This document shows, piece by piece, positions 35,744 to 48,452 of a stretch of DNA of 64,000 bases (its first letter is position 1; each line of letters opens with the position of its first letter). The DNA is taken from contig NW_019774602.1 of assembly GCF_001039355.2 (NCBI RefSeq), positions 483,439-547,438 of the forward strand. The letters are read 5' to 3'. The notes beneath the pieces were generated by a model that searched no databases, was not told the origin of the DNA, and saw nothing but the letters and a program-made list of their open reading frames with translations. Source of the DNA: Lingula anatina (Eukaryota > Brachiopoda > Lingulata > Lingulida > Lingulidae). Position numbers and translations under genes: made by a program.

Positions 35744-38700
35744 GTGAGTCATTTCCTTTTTTTATGGTAAAATATACATTTATCCTAAAAGAGCATTAAA
35801 GAGATGTGATTTAGATTAGTTTTATTCTTTGGCTGTCTGTATATTTTGAAAATATTCTTTACAAAAGCATTTCAAAATATATGTGTCATCATTTTGATAA
35901 CAATTATTACAATGTTTCAACGCCTTGCGCATTTAAAAGCAACAATTTTTTGAGGAATTAAAGGCTTAACTTTGGAAAACTTCAGACAATAACACTTCAT
36001 GTTTCTTCATTGAGGGCGTTGAACTTCCAACCATTTACTCATAAAAAAGAATAAAATGCCGTTGATATAAAACTAAAGTAGCGTCAATCGTCATTAAATT
36101 TACATGCTGACAGTAAGCAAATATAAATCAATATTGTTACCTGATGTTTACTAACATGTCAGCCTATATTTTTATTGATAACCGAACGTAATGGGGCTGT
36201 CAAACTTAGAGGCACGTATGATTTGAAATCGATTATACGCATAACTTAGAGCGTATGAAATCACCATTTTTCAAAAAAGCAGGGTACAAATACCGTATTG
36301 ATATATTGCGTATTTACACTGTAATTAATTGTGTTTGAATATCGTACATGTATGAGACACTACATGAAAGTGGCAGCTATCTTGAGGGTCATTTGTTGAC
36401 TACATTTTCTCAATTCCGAACTATTCGCAATTCGGAGGTTGTGCGCTCTTGACAATCTCCGGCATATACGTAACATACCGTTCGGGTATTTCAGAAGATT
36501 AACTAATTTTACGTTTGTGCCATGTGTGAATTTGCGGGTTGAGTGGTTAATTTGGCGTTTGTGATCAGATAATCCGAGGTTCGAACAACAATTTCATTTT
36601 AAAGGCCTGTCATCATTTCCATCGTACTCAAAGCACTGACGATTACTGTGGTGTCATGGATTGGGGTTGCCTTTTATTATTATTTTTTTACTTGCCCACT
36701 TTTACGTTTTTATCCATTTAATATTCTCGCATTTGTTCTTACGCTCTGTACGAATAAATCCCCCTCTGTTCCTAATTTGCATATTGCTTATTTGCAGAGA
36801 TTGTGAACAAAACGTATATCATTTTTCTTTAATGTCTTCACTTTTTATCCTTTCATTTTTCCAAAGGGAATGATTTAGAATGATTTGCTCATGGGTGTAC
36901 TGGCAGAAAAAACGCTCAGTCATGTAAGTAGTCCTTCTTGACCCGTCAGCGGCTTTTAAACCATCAATTGTTTCTCACTTTCCCAAAGGAAAACATCGGG
37001 ATCAAAAGCAAACCCCTTGAACTTCCCTATTTTCCGGTCTGTCAGAACTAGTTCATGGTGTCCCCCAAGGAAGTGTACTGGGTCCTGTCCAGTTTTGTAT
37101 CTACAAACAACCCCCTCGTGAAATCACAAGCTTCCAAGGAATTAACTTTCACACATTCGCTGACGATACTCAGCTCTATAATCCCTGTAACATCAGGAAT
37201 CCTGAAATTTCCTTTATCAAAACGAAAAGCTGTATTTCCTAGATGGGTAAGGACAAACTAATGATAAATGGCAGTAAAACTGAATAAGTGGTCATCACAC
37301 AGCCTCATAAACAAACACACTGCAGCAACCCTTCGCATTGATATCAAGATAGGTGACAGTGTGGTCAATACTTCTTCTCATGCGAGAAATCTTGTGCATA
37401 CGTGAGCACCTCTCTGTCTGTGGACAAATAAATATCACAAATGTCTAAATCATGCATGTTTCACATCAGAAACGTAGCTTCGTTGAGAAACCACCTAAGT
37501 GACTCCTCTACGGCTCGACTAGATTACTGCAATTCTCTTCTTTGTGGGTGTCCAAAAAAAAGTCTGCAGCGTACAAAATATCTCTGGTCGAGTTCTTACC
37601 CGCACACCTGGCGACAGGCACATTACCCCTATATTCACAAACAACCTCACTAACTGGCTACCTATTAGAGCACGGTTTCTTATTTTAAACTTTAAGTTTA
37701 TGCTCACGCCCTTTTTACACTTGGCCCACCATATTTATGAGATCTTGTATGAATTTACTAACTCCTACCCCTGCCAGTCACGCTCTTCAGACCATTAACT
37801 CTTAAAACCGTGTAAAGCTATAATAATTGTCTCAAATGGTGACAATTCTTTTAAAGTCGCTGCATCTAGGGAATGAAATTTACTTACATTTTTTCTACGC
37901 ACATGATAGGATAGACTGTCCTGCTACTTTTAAAGAGAACTCAAGTTTTTTGTAAACGACTTTTTGAAGGAAGTGATGAAGTTACATTTTCAGTTTCTAC
38001 TAAATTTGTTTTTATCAATTTTTTCTGTTTTAATATTTTTTCTTTTCTTTTACCACCCTATTTAATCATTTATTCACATTGCATTGTAAAGTCTACCGAT
38101 CAAACTTGGATTTTAGCCTTGTAATGTATATTATTATTATTATCATCATTATTATCATTATCGTTATTATTATTATTATTATTATTTCCGTTAAGGCTGA
38201 GCCCTGCGTAGAAATGGGTCGCTTGGACTCAAAGATAGATTCCTTGGAAGACAGCAAGCGACGAACCTGGGGAGGCAAGTTGGAATTCATCATTACATGT
38301 GTCGGCTATGCTGTTGGCCTGGGATCAGTATGGCGCTTTCCGTATCTGTGTTACAGGAACGGTGGAGGTAAGTTCCATCGGGGCAAAAATCTCAACTACC
38401 GCAATTTGCACAACATTTGTATAAAAACCAGGCTCCAAACGTATTCGACGAAGTAACTGTCTTTTGCTCGACTTTTGTTAACCAGTCTATGATTGAAGTG
38501 ACTTGCTTATGAAATATACTGTTGCTTAATAACAAATCATTTGCTTTCAGGCGCGTTTTTGATACCATATTGCGTCAGTTTGGCCTTGGTTGGCCTTCCG
38601 TTATTCTTTATGGAGCTATGTTTCGGCCAGTTTGCCAGTCTTGGCCCTATCACTATTTGGAAAATTAGTCCATTGTTCAAAGGTAAGATTCATTTCCTCA

Positions 38701-41700
38701 TTGATATATCTATTTCTTAAAGGTAAGCTGTTTGTATACCTTAAAGAGACAATTAGGAGTTTATTTCCATACTTAAATTTCCACTTCTTATGCCTTAGGT
38801 ATTGGCTATGGGATGATGATGATTTCTTTGTTCATTGCACTTTACTACAACGTTATAATTGCCTACATCCTTCACTACCTCTTCGCCTCAATGACTGCTA
38901 ATTTGCCGTGGTCTGCTTGTGGGAATACGTGGAATACTGATGCATGTTTAGTAGGTAAGCGAATATATACTGTATCGTGTCCGTTATGATATAACCCAGC
39001 GAACATAGAACGTTAACGATAACGTTACCATATCGTTTATATAATCAAAATACGTTATGGTATCGGTAACATTATGGTGAGGTTATAAAACGTTCTGTGT
39101 TTTCTGGGAATAATAATAATAATTATAGATAAAAAATAGTTAAGACAATATTTTTGCATCCATTAAAAAGAACTTCAGAGTTTTTCACTTTATAATGAGT
39201 CCCACTGTTTAAGTTTTAAAATGATTTCTATTTCATTTAATTAAAAAGAGCGGTATAAATGCATATTTGTTTATTATTTGTTTCAAAGTTGGCGAAGGTA
39301 CTCGTAGGCTAACAAACACCACCAACTTTACCAGTAGAACAATGGTTCTGAATAAAACCGAAGTCATCTCCGCTTCACCAAGTGAGGAGTATTTCTAGTA
39401 AGATAATCAAACCATGAAGATTGATGACTGCTTTTCAAAAGTCTGCCTCTTGCTGCTTCTGGCACAAGAGAAGTTTTTCAACTAAAACATTCATTCACAT
39501 ATTTCGAAACACAGTCAACTTAAAAATTAGTTTATTAATGTGATTAAGTTATTAATTAACTGCAGATCGTTTGACTGCATAAATCGACGCTATCGTCTAT
39601 GCGTTATTACCTCCGACAAATGAGGAGGTAATTTTTTTGTAACCGTTTGTTTGCAACTTCAAAATCTTTCAATTTCGAAGTATGTTGGTCAGTGGGTTAA
39701 ATTAGTTTTTAATTTTTTATAAATTATTTAATTATGTACAGATTCTGAATGCTTTACTGGTTTTATATTTGTAGCCGTAAAGTCCTGGAAATGACGGATG
39801 GGATAGAGAATTTAGGGGGTCTCAAATGGGACCTTTCCCTGTGTCTTCTGCTGGCCTGGCTGATTGTGTTCCTGGTCTTGATTAAGGGAATAAAGTCCCT
39901 GGGAAAGGTGAGCAAAATGACCTCGTGCACATAAGCTAATATTATGTAGTAGACATGTGCTAACCTTGGGTATTTCTACTACGGTAGTAACCAGGCCTAC
40001 CCAACTACCAGACTCGGCACCGAATGATCCTGAATTCACCGGTAAATCGGACCACACTACCCGTTTTCAAGGTGTGTATCAGTACGCATTTCACAGTATC
40101 AGACGCGACACCGCTCTTGCCTAGTACGCGATGTGATAGTGACGATTCTCAGCGGGGTTGAAAAGCATTGCATCACCACTCAAAATTTGTTAAGGGTATG
40201 ATACTGTGTAATGCCATCTGACACACACCTTGAAAACGGGTAGTGTGGTCTGATCTACCGGTGAATTCAGGATCATTCGGTGCCGAGTCTGGTAGTTGGG
40301 TAGGCCTGGTAACCAACAGCTGTGCATGAAAGTGCATGTACACAACATTGGTCAAACAGGTTGTACATGTCTCATCTCCAATTCCATGTGCTTATATTTA
40401 CATTGTAGTAAACAAAAGCTACGCAGTAGATACATACTACTAGACACGTGGCCTTTGACGAGCACAAGCAAACGCTGACTGTGTGTAAATTTGGCGACAT
40501 TGCATGGTAGTCTTTTCAATTCAATAATCATTTCTTTACCTATGGAGAAAGCACAGTGTAACATCTGATTTGCAGGGGTGCATGTTATAAATTTGGATAA
40601 ATGGTAAAAAAAAATATGGATATCCTCACCGTTATTTTGTATATTCTGCACCATTGATCATGTTAGAAATGGTATCTTGAATAAAAAGCACTGTTTATAA
40701 CAATTAACACCCGTGAGATAATCATTTGTAAATAAAAGCACATGGAATGGGAGGTGGGAATACCTTTTTGACCAGTGTTATATATTTATCCCTCCTAAGT
40801 TCGGTCATGCAGGATAAGGAGAACTCTATTTTTCTGGTGGACATTTTTGTCTAATGTAAATCTCTCACATATTCATTTTGTGCAAAAAAATACGATTCAG
40901 ATATCTATTCAGTCTAATAATAATAATTATTATTATTTAATGGGTGCTTAATCTTGAAAGCAATTATATTTTCTTTATGGTTGAAAGACTTTTTATTTAA
41001 CTCTTCATTATGTTCACATTTTAAAGCTTAATAGTAAATTTTCTCTCAGTTTGTTTCCCGTGGTGCAGCAGCGGGTCCTAGAATTTATTTTTCACATATC
41101 GTATTGTACATAAATAATTCACATGGGGTGTTTTTATTTTTGTCAGTGTATTTTCAGTATTATTCTTCCAAGACAGATTAAAATGCGTTTAAGTGAGATG
41201 GCTTCACATTTTTTAAGTTACCGAAACAAAAATACACTTAATATATTTTTGTGTTATTCCTTCAAAACAAATGAACGCAGGTACATTTTAAAGTCAGACC
41301 GTTCACGTTTTTTAAGTAACCAAAAACAAAGATACACTTAATATATTTATATTTTACAGGCTGTTTATTTTACTGCCCTTTTCCCTCATGTCATCTTGGC
41401 CATTCTCCTTGTACGTGGTGTTTTACTGGAAGGATCCGCAGAAGGCATTAAGTATTATCTGACGCCTGATTTTAATCGGCTTCTAGACTCTGAGGTAATT
41501 CTGTGTTCACTTCTTTTATTATTAAAAAAATTTTGAAAGTCAAACTTAAATATGTATGTACATGTCTTGGTTAAGAATATTACTTAATATTGCGAGAATT
41601 TTAATACTACACAATCTGGTTGAAAAATTATTGTATTTAATTTTATAATTTAAAACATCTGAAGAATCCTCTACACAATTTCAAGAATGATTCATCACGG

Positions 41701-44700
41701 GCCGGATGTAAAGCTTTGGTAGCTTTAATGACTTTTCTGCAATTCGATTAAATGATTGCCTTAGTTTCTACCGTTTTCAAATGTCAGGTGTGGAGTGACG
41801 CAGTCGTTCAGAATTTTTACTCGCTCAGCGTATCTTTGGGAGGCCTGATAGCGATGTCAAGCTACAACAAATTCCACAACAACTGCTTCAGGTAAACTGA
41901 GCTGTTTTACTGAACTCCATTTACTTGTGGGTGTTTTTTTAACATATGTTTTATGTAGACATAGGGGCGAAAGTTAGTTTAGTTTAGAATAATTATACTG
42001 TATGTTTGTGTTATGAAAAAGGTAAATGATCCACATTTAACTTGGACAAGTTACGTTTTGCTTAATCACAAATTTGTTAAGACAGCATTTTGTTAGTAAT
42101 GAAGCAATAACTGTTCATGAAGTGGTAGACGTATCGCAAGCGCAAAAGCAGTATATATATTGGGTTCTTTTAACTTTATCTGTAAGATCTAGCAATGATT
42201 AAAACAATACAAATACATGCCATATTTATTCCTAGGGACGCGCTAATTTGTTCCCTTATGAACTTCGGGACTAGCGTTTATGCTGGATTGGTCATCTTCT
42301 CTGTACTTGGCTACATGGCGCATATATCTGGGAAAGATGTGGCTGATGTTGCTAGTCAAGGTAAATATATGCCATGTTCCGGTTTTCATTTCAGCAGGCT
42401 GCATAGTTTTTACTCAAATACGACACAAAAAGATGCATGCACACGCGCGCGCAAAAATTGATAAAATAAAATTCTTATAAAAGTGATGAATGTCACCATG
42501 TTGTTGGCGTTAATGTCAAAGTAAGGTCAAACCCTTTTTAGATTAGAAAAAACGTAAATTTTGCCATTCTGCGCCATGCAATGTGCTCACATAACACAGA
42601 GCTTTGGTTATTTCAGGCCCTGGTCTTGCCTTCATCGTGTATCCAGAGGCCATATCCCAGATGCCGTTACCGACTCTGTGGGCCATTCTGTTCTTCTCCA
42701 TGATGCTGTTACTAGGATTCAGCGCACAGTTTTCCATGGCTGAGACCGTTTTGAGCAGTATAATGGACGAATATCCGCATATTCTACGTGTTAGTAAATG
42801 GAGGGAAACCATCATGCGGGGCGTCGTGTGCGGAGTGTGTTTTCTGCTCGGCCTGCCGATGTGTGCAAGGGTAGGGTCCCTTCAAATCATATAGATGTTC
42901 TTAAAATTCCAAAATGATGATATTTATCTGTTTTTGTAATCTGAATATAATGTGTGGTAGGCCTACCAACAATAATTGTCATTTAAACGTAAATATTCTT
43001 CGCGTTACTTCACATTGTTAATGGATAAAGTGGGCGAATAGTTGGCGCAACACCGCATTATCCGTATGCATTTTTCATAGCAATATCAACTGTATCTCTT
43101 TTAAACCTGTGTTCACAGACGCGTATCCTTGACCATTTGTTTTACCTGGCCCTTTGCGATGGAATTCCACCTTCTCCCATGAAGAGCCTCATTGTGTTAT
43201 ATCCTGTTTCGTTTAATAGCTACATGTATCTTAGCTCAAATAATTAAACCTAAAAAATTTAACGCCACATTTACTTTTAATCACACGTGGTTTCAGGGTG
43301 GCCACTATCTATTAGACCTAATGGATCACAGTGTTGGAGGGTTTCCGTTGCTGTTTGTTAGTTTATTTGAATGCGCAATACTGCAGTGGGTGTATGGTAA
43401 GTGAGGGGTAATTTGATCTTTTCTTACTCGATTATCTACTCATATACTTGTTTAAATCAGATTACGAAGCGTAAGAAATACATTTTCCAAACGCTGATTA
43501 AACGTTAGGCATACGCTAAATACGCTTATCCATCGTTACAGAATCGTTCAATACGTTACTCGTTCGCGACCATTACGTTACTTATGCACTACGCAAAGGC
43601 AAGCTTTTATCAGTCACCGTATGAGAAAACGTACCTGAACGTAACATAAACGCCATTCTACCTTATGTCTATCGTATCTGTAGCGTATGGATGACGTATG
43701 GGTAGCGTACAACTCTGACGTTCGAATACGCAAAAAGTTTCGAACATTCTCAAAAAATTCCCTCTACGAAAGTGAACGTACACCAACTTTTACCCGCATA
43801 CGCAAAACGTATAGGGTGATTTCATAAGCTCAAAGTTTTGAGTAAAATCAAATACTTATACTCACCTTTTTACGCTAGATGAGACAGAACCTTTACTACG
43901 TAACGACAGTGCGTGCCTCAGCTAATTGTTTTATCTAATATAGATCATATATTATCAGATTTGCATTAAAGAAACACATCTAGGGATACCTGTACATATT
44001 GGGAGGAATTGCCATTAAACCCATAAGCGAATGTGGAAGCTTATGGCATATATTTAATTTCGTTTCATCGCGACTTAATTGTTTTTTGTTTCACTCTAGG
44101 ATGGTCCAGGTTTTCTGAGGACGTGAAAATAATGCTTGGCAAGAAGCCTGGTATCTACTTTCGGATCACTTGGTGCTGTTTATCGCCACTTCTTATGTTG
44201 GTAAGTGAACAATGAAAGTGAAAGCTTGGCCGTTAGAATTTATGTATAGTCAGAATTTTTTCATATTTCGAATATTGGAAAGATGTGAGCCAGAATTGAA
44301 TTTTAATCTTTCTTTCCACGTCGGAAGTTTGTCTTACCTATAATTACAAGTGCATTCTATTGCAGGCTGTCATAGTATTCAAATTCATTCAGCTGAAGCC
44401 ATACATGTATCATGGCTATACATTCCCTGTATGGGCTCAGGCCATAGGATGGGTAATTGCCTTGACCCCCGTCGTCCTCATCCCTGCCTGGTTCCTGGGA
44501 AGATACTGCTACGATGGCGGCTTCCAGGTTGGTAGCGATTGACAGTAAAATAACAATTCCTTGTTTGCAACTTAGGTTCTACTACTAATATTAACTTTAA
44601 ATAGGAGAATTAAGTTTGTTTAAACAAGGGGAACGGAAGAGCGTCGGAACCTATATTCCGTCTTACATTTTTTCAGTCACGTGCAAGCTCCTTACAGGCG

Positions 44701-45024
44701 TAATCAGTTGTTTATAATGTGCACTGTCTATTTTAGGTGAATTACTTGTAGTATATTTGGAAGTAAAGTTTTGACTTATGCCCGACCAAATATTGAAACG
44801 CATATCTTGATCAAATTACTTCCATACAGTAATAGATTGTTACGCCATAGTTATACATATATGATTTTTAGACCTTAAAGAGAGCTGGTTCACCGCAAGC
44901 TGACTGGGGACCTGCACGTGCAGAAGACCGCGCCGGGACAATCTACGACACGGATTCCAAGGCAAAAACTTTCCATGTCAACGGTACATCCAACCCCGCC
45001 TTTGATCAATACTCATACGAGTAG
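35729..45024 (+). CDS. SLC6-family Na+/Cl- symporter, copy C (glycine-transporter-like)
   Basis: A complete 14-exon gene encoding 616 residues. Exons: 35729-35743, 38196-38367, 38551-38682, 38799-38954, 39289-39397, 39775-39907, 41360-41494, 41788-41891, 42236-42360, 42617-42870, 43297-43396, 44100-44200, 44366-44527, 44872-45024. All introns are GT-AG and phases match copies B and D. The fold markers are complete: [20 protein letters not shown] in TM1, the EL2 pair [10 protein letters not shown], sequons NTT/NFT/NKT in EL2, [12 protein letters not shown] in TM6, [10 protein letters not shown] in TM7 and [11 protein letters not shown] in TM8. The tail ends [14 protein letters not shown], with an NPAF motif possibly used in trafficking. 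Substrate cannot be told from sequence. This copy has the most insertions: a LINE in intron 1 whose TTA tail abuts exon 2, MITEs in the introns after exons 4 and 6, and a CpG-dense block after exon 11. Exon 10 is nearly identical to copy D. Confidence 0.93.
36536..36600 (+). mobile_element. Possible tRNA-derived SINE head
   Basis: GAGTGGTTAATTTGG resembles an A box and GAGGTTCGAACAAC a B box, about 45 bases apart, as in tRNA-derived SINEs. It does not fold as a complete tRNA and has no clear tail. Weak call. Confidence 0.3.
36925..38190 (+). mobile_element. Degenerate LINE (CR1/L2-like) in intron 1 of copy C
   Basis: Broken frames on the + strand keep reverse-transcriptase landmarks: [10 protein letters not shown] (36930 region), [15 protein letters not shown] (37050-37100), [10 protein letters not shown] (37150-37180, the catalytic ADD box with Phe for Tyr), [14 protein letters not shown] and [13 protein letters not shown] (37460-37550). 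The 3' end carries GGATTTTAGCC and a long TTA/ATC microsatellite running to 38186, as is usual for these elements. Frameshifts make it inactive, and the 5' part is missing. Confidence 0.85.
38130..38186. repeat. (TTA/ATC)n tail next to the exon 2 acceptor
   Basis: The microsatellite tail of the LINE runs to within about 10 bases of the copy C exon 2 acceptor and takes the place of the usual polypyrimidine tract. Confidence 0.85.
38995..39108. mobile_element. Short palindromic MITE in the intron after exon 4 of copy C
   Basis: The ends CCCAGCGAACATAGAACGTT and AACGTTCTGTGTTTTCTGGG are imperfect inverted repeats, and the inner ACGTTA/TAACG segments are also palindromic. It is about 114 bp with no coding capacity. 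Matching introns of copies B and D lack it. Target duplication is unclear. Confidence 0.7.
39991..40309. mobile_element. MITE with 87-bp terminal inverted repeats (PIF/Harbinger-like)
   Basis: 39991-40077 is nearly the exact reverse complement of 40223-40309. Ends are CCAGGCCTACCCAACTACC... and its complement. TAA directly flanks both ends (39988-39990 and 40310-40312), which fits the 3-bp TWA target duplication of the PIF/Harbinger superfamily. The 319-bp element has no open frame and lies in the intron after exon 6 of copy C; copies B and D lack it. Confidence 0.85.
43446..43815. repeat. CpG-dense block of ACGT/GCGTA words in an intron of copy C
   Basis: Between exons 11 and 12 the sequence is packed with words such as TACGTT, GCGTATG, ACGTAAC and TACGC, unlike the CpG-poor introns around it. 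The equivalent introns of B and D do not contain it. It is probably an inserted element, but no clean terminal repeats are visible. Confidence 0.55.
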
Positions 45025-45510
45025 ATGTAAAGAAAAACTGGAATGAACATACACTGTATGCTTCACTGTAGATGTGAACATGAAGAGGGGTTTTTATATT
45101 ATTATTAAACAGCGAATATACTTGATTTTCAAACGGGAACTTGCAACAGAATTAACCTGTGTGAAAATTATGTTAGCATAGCACAGCAACGCTCACGACC
45201 GTTTCCTTTGCTCTGTTGAGTAAACACAGAGTTGAAACCAGGCGTTATTCCGATACACCACTGAAGGAGCGTATATATATGCACATATTGTGTCTTGAAT
45301 TAAGTTTAAAACGAGAAACATTGTTTTTACTTATTATTAACTTGATTTATACTTTTCTCATATAAAACAAGTAAACTTTATTATGTGAAGAAGTATCTAC
45401 AAAATAGAGCAGAGAAATTAAAAATGTTTTAGATTTAATCTTTATGCTTTTATCCGGTTCATTTACACATTGACGTATTAAAAAACTTTAATATATTTTA
45501 ACTCTCTATA

Positions 45511-45570
45511 TTCAGGTTTTAGTCCCTCAAGAGTCATACAATGTAATTTTTTAAGAGACTAAAACCTGAA
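45511..45570. repeat. Hairpin with GGTTTTAGTC / GACTAAAACC arms
   Basis: TTCAGGTTTTAGTC at the left pairs with GACTAAAACCTGAA at the right around a loop of about 30 bases. It lies roughly 500 bases beyond the copy C stop. Confidence 0.75.
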
Positions 45571-45614
45571 CAGGGAAGGGTGGTTTTTGTATATGAAACG
45601 TGAGACGTTAATAA

Positions 45615-45627
45615 ATCATCATCATCA

Positions 45628-45691
<64 letters not shown>
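45615..45691. repeat. (ATC)n(ATT)n microsatellite
   Basis: A few ATC units followed by more than 20 ATT units. The Asn/Asp-repeat frame across it is spurious. Confidence 0.95.
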
Positions 45692-45692
<1 letters not shown>

Positions 45693-46751
45693 CAACTTCA
45701 AGTTGGGAAAATACATCTGACAGGTCGCCAACCCTGGGTTGAAACTACTAGTTTTCATATGTCAAAGAAATGTAATGTAATGTAATTTTTCGGGATAATA
45801 TTGTGATAAAACAATATTCTAAATTCATGAATAGCGTAACTAACAAAGATCGCCTGCTATAAAAATCGAAAGATTTTGCCAGATATTTTTCTAGCATCTT
45901 TCTGTAGCATCCATTAAATCGTGCATACTTGAAGATATAAAAACATCGAAAGATTTTGACAGGTGAGATATCGGTCACATCAGTGATTTAATCAGTGGCC
46001 GACTACCAGCAGTAATTATGGGCCAATAATTTAACACTGGCAGATCCCAGGGATACATTTGATATCGAGCAGATCAAACGCACTCTCCCGTGTATGTCTG
46101 GGTGACAGTGGTAAGTCTTGCGAGAAATCTCCCCCAAACCCCCCCCCCCTCCCCCCCNGCGAAAATCCCCCCCTCCCCCCGTCAACTTCATATTTATTCT
46201 AATACTGACTGTCTGTGTCACTTTCATACGCCCTAACTCCCTGGACTCCAGTGAATAGCGTACCTTTGGGTATGATATGGTATGGGGAAATTTCGAGTTC
46301 GTCAGGTGTGTCTTCAATCCCGAATATCGAATAATTAAAATGTGCTCAAGTCATTTGACTGCATGATTTTATACTTAAAGGGATATTCTTTATTAAAGGC
46401 TTTAAAGAATAGAAAAGACATGAAAATTATATAAACCCCACATGCAGGAGAAGCCAATGGGTATTGGCTGCTATCTGGAGCTTGGAAATCCATCTACTAG
46501 GTAGATAGCCTAATGACAGCATACTGTAGTTTGATAGCTTAATATGCTGGCTCCCACCCCTGTGAAACGGCATGGGCAACATTTACGTCACCCGACAACG
46601 TGATCTAGATCTGTACATGTATTATTATTTATTTATTTATTTATTTATTTTTATTTATTTTTTATTTATCTATTTATTTATTTTTTGTGGTGGAGTTTTT
46701 TGTGGTGACTTTATATCGCACCTTTTTTTCTAACAATCGATTGTTTTATAC

Positions 46752-47622
46752 ATGTAGGGTGGTTATCAATTTCAACATATCTCTATCTGTACACATTGAG
46801 TGCTGGTTCTCCGAAATTCGAGAACTAGATTTCACCCTTTCTAATTTCTTTTAAAGATGCATAAGAAATCTTTTTTTTTTTTGCTACAAAAGTCGACCAA
46901 ATGTCACCACGTAGTTTCAAATATTTAGAGAAATACCAAAAGACATCGTTTCATATTACCCGAAAAATGATATTTGAACGGATTTTTCTGCTTGCTCTCT
47001 CTGCTGTATATATAGGCCTAAATGGGCCGCCAAACATTAGTGAGGACATTCATGACACTTTTTAAGCAAGAGTTAAGTCGATTTTTAAGGATATAAGTAG
47101 CTTAAAATTTAAAGGTGCTGTTTACAGCTCATTTATGGCTGATCGAGTGATTAATTCGGTTTATTCCTTAGCAAGTCGACTTTATTNATGTAGGGTGGTT
47201 ATCAATTTCAACTTATCTCTATCTGTACACATTGAGTGCTGGTTCTCCGAAATTCGAGAACTAGATTTCACCCTTTCTAATTTCTTTTAAAGATGCATAA
47301 GAAATCTTTTTTTTTTTTGCTACAAAAGTCGACCAAATGTCACCACGTAGTTTCAAATATTTAGAGAAATACCAAAAGACATCGTTTCATATTACCCGAA
47401 AAATGATATTTGAACGGATTTTTCTGCTTGCTCTCTCTGCTGTATATATAGGCCTAAATGGGCCGCCAAACATTAGTGAGGACATTCATGACACTTTTTA
47501 AGCAAGAGTTAAGTCGATTTTTAAGGATATAAGTAGCTTAAAATTTAAAGGTGCTGTTTACAGCTCATTTATGGCTGATCGAGTGATTAATTCGGTTTAT
47601 TCCTTAGCAAGTCGACTTTATT
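46752..47622. repeat. 435-bp direct repeat joined at a single N
   Basis: 46752-47186 and 47188-47622 are identical apart from one base seen by eye (ACATAT versus ACTTAT near the start). The two copies meet at N (47187). No coding content. Confidence 0.95.
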
Positions 47623-48355
47623 TGAATCGTATAAGAAACTAATAGAAGTGATTTCTGGGGGTCACTGGGAAACCATGCCCCACCATCGCTCGGTTTAATA
47701 TGTACCTTTAAATTGTGCCTAAGTTGTGATGAGAATACGTGAAGGGAGCTAGGCTGGTCGGTCACTTTTAGCTTGATGTACTCGTGAGCTTAGACGTTGT
47801 GTACGAAGACACGGATTTCTCAACGGTATAGTAAGACAAGCATTGTCTCTCTTGATACAAATGAACTATGGGTAGTAAAAATACGGGACACAGTGTATGC
47901 AAGTGTGTTTCATATCTTGAAGATAACTGTCAATTTTTTTTTTAAATATGTCGCTACAAAAATAAAAGTTTGGAGCAGCCAAACGTCAATTGATGGTTAT
48001 GACGTTTTTTGTTTTTTTTTTAATTGTGGTTTATGATTTCAGTAAATGTGTGTTTGATCGTAATCTTCCCGTAGCTTTTGCAATAGCACCAGAGGGTATC
48101 TTCAATTTGAGCTTGCGCATTTCGTTTCGACCTCAGTCTCAAAGCAGACAGCGGCTGCTCGACGCATTCACAAGGGCTTTCAAGTAACAGAAAAAAATTC
48201 AAGATTATCGCAAGTAAGTGATCATGTCATTGTTATACTTGGTTATATACTAGTTCATAGACTCCACAGTTTTACTGACAGCAATTATGATTCTAGAACT
48301 TTTCCTGATTTTGGTTTCGACAGTATTTTTTGACGGAGCTCCAATTACGTGTGAG

Positions 48356-48452
48356 ATAATACACTGTCACCCGTGCGATATATGCCACAACACCTCGAGC
48401 GTCAGCGAGAGGTGTTCATGGCATATATCGAGAGAGGGTGACAGTGTATTAT
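48356..48452. repeat. Fold-back element with arms of about 42 bases
   Basis: ATAATACACTGTCACCC at the left and GGGTGACAGTGTATTAT at the right form the outer stem. GATATATGCCA(C)AACACCTC and its complement extend it inward, leaving a loop of about 10 bases. No coding content. Confidence 0.85.

Noticed and set aside
45534-45758. Protein with a long Asn/Asp repeat
   Set aside because: It is a translation of the ATC/ATT microsatellite with no conserved sequence around it.
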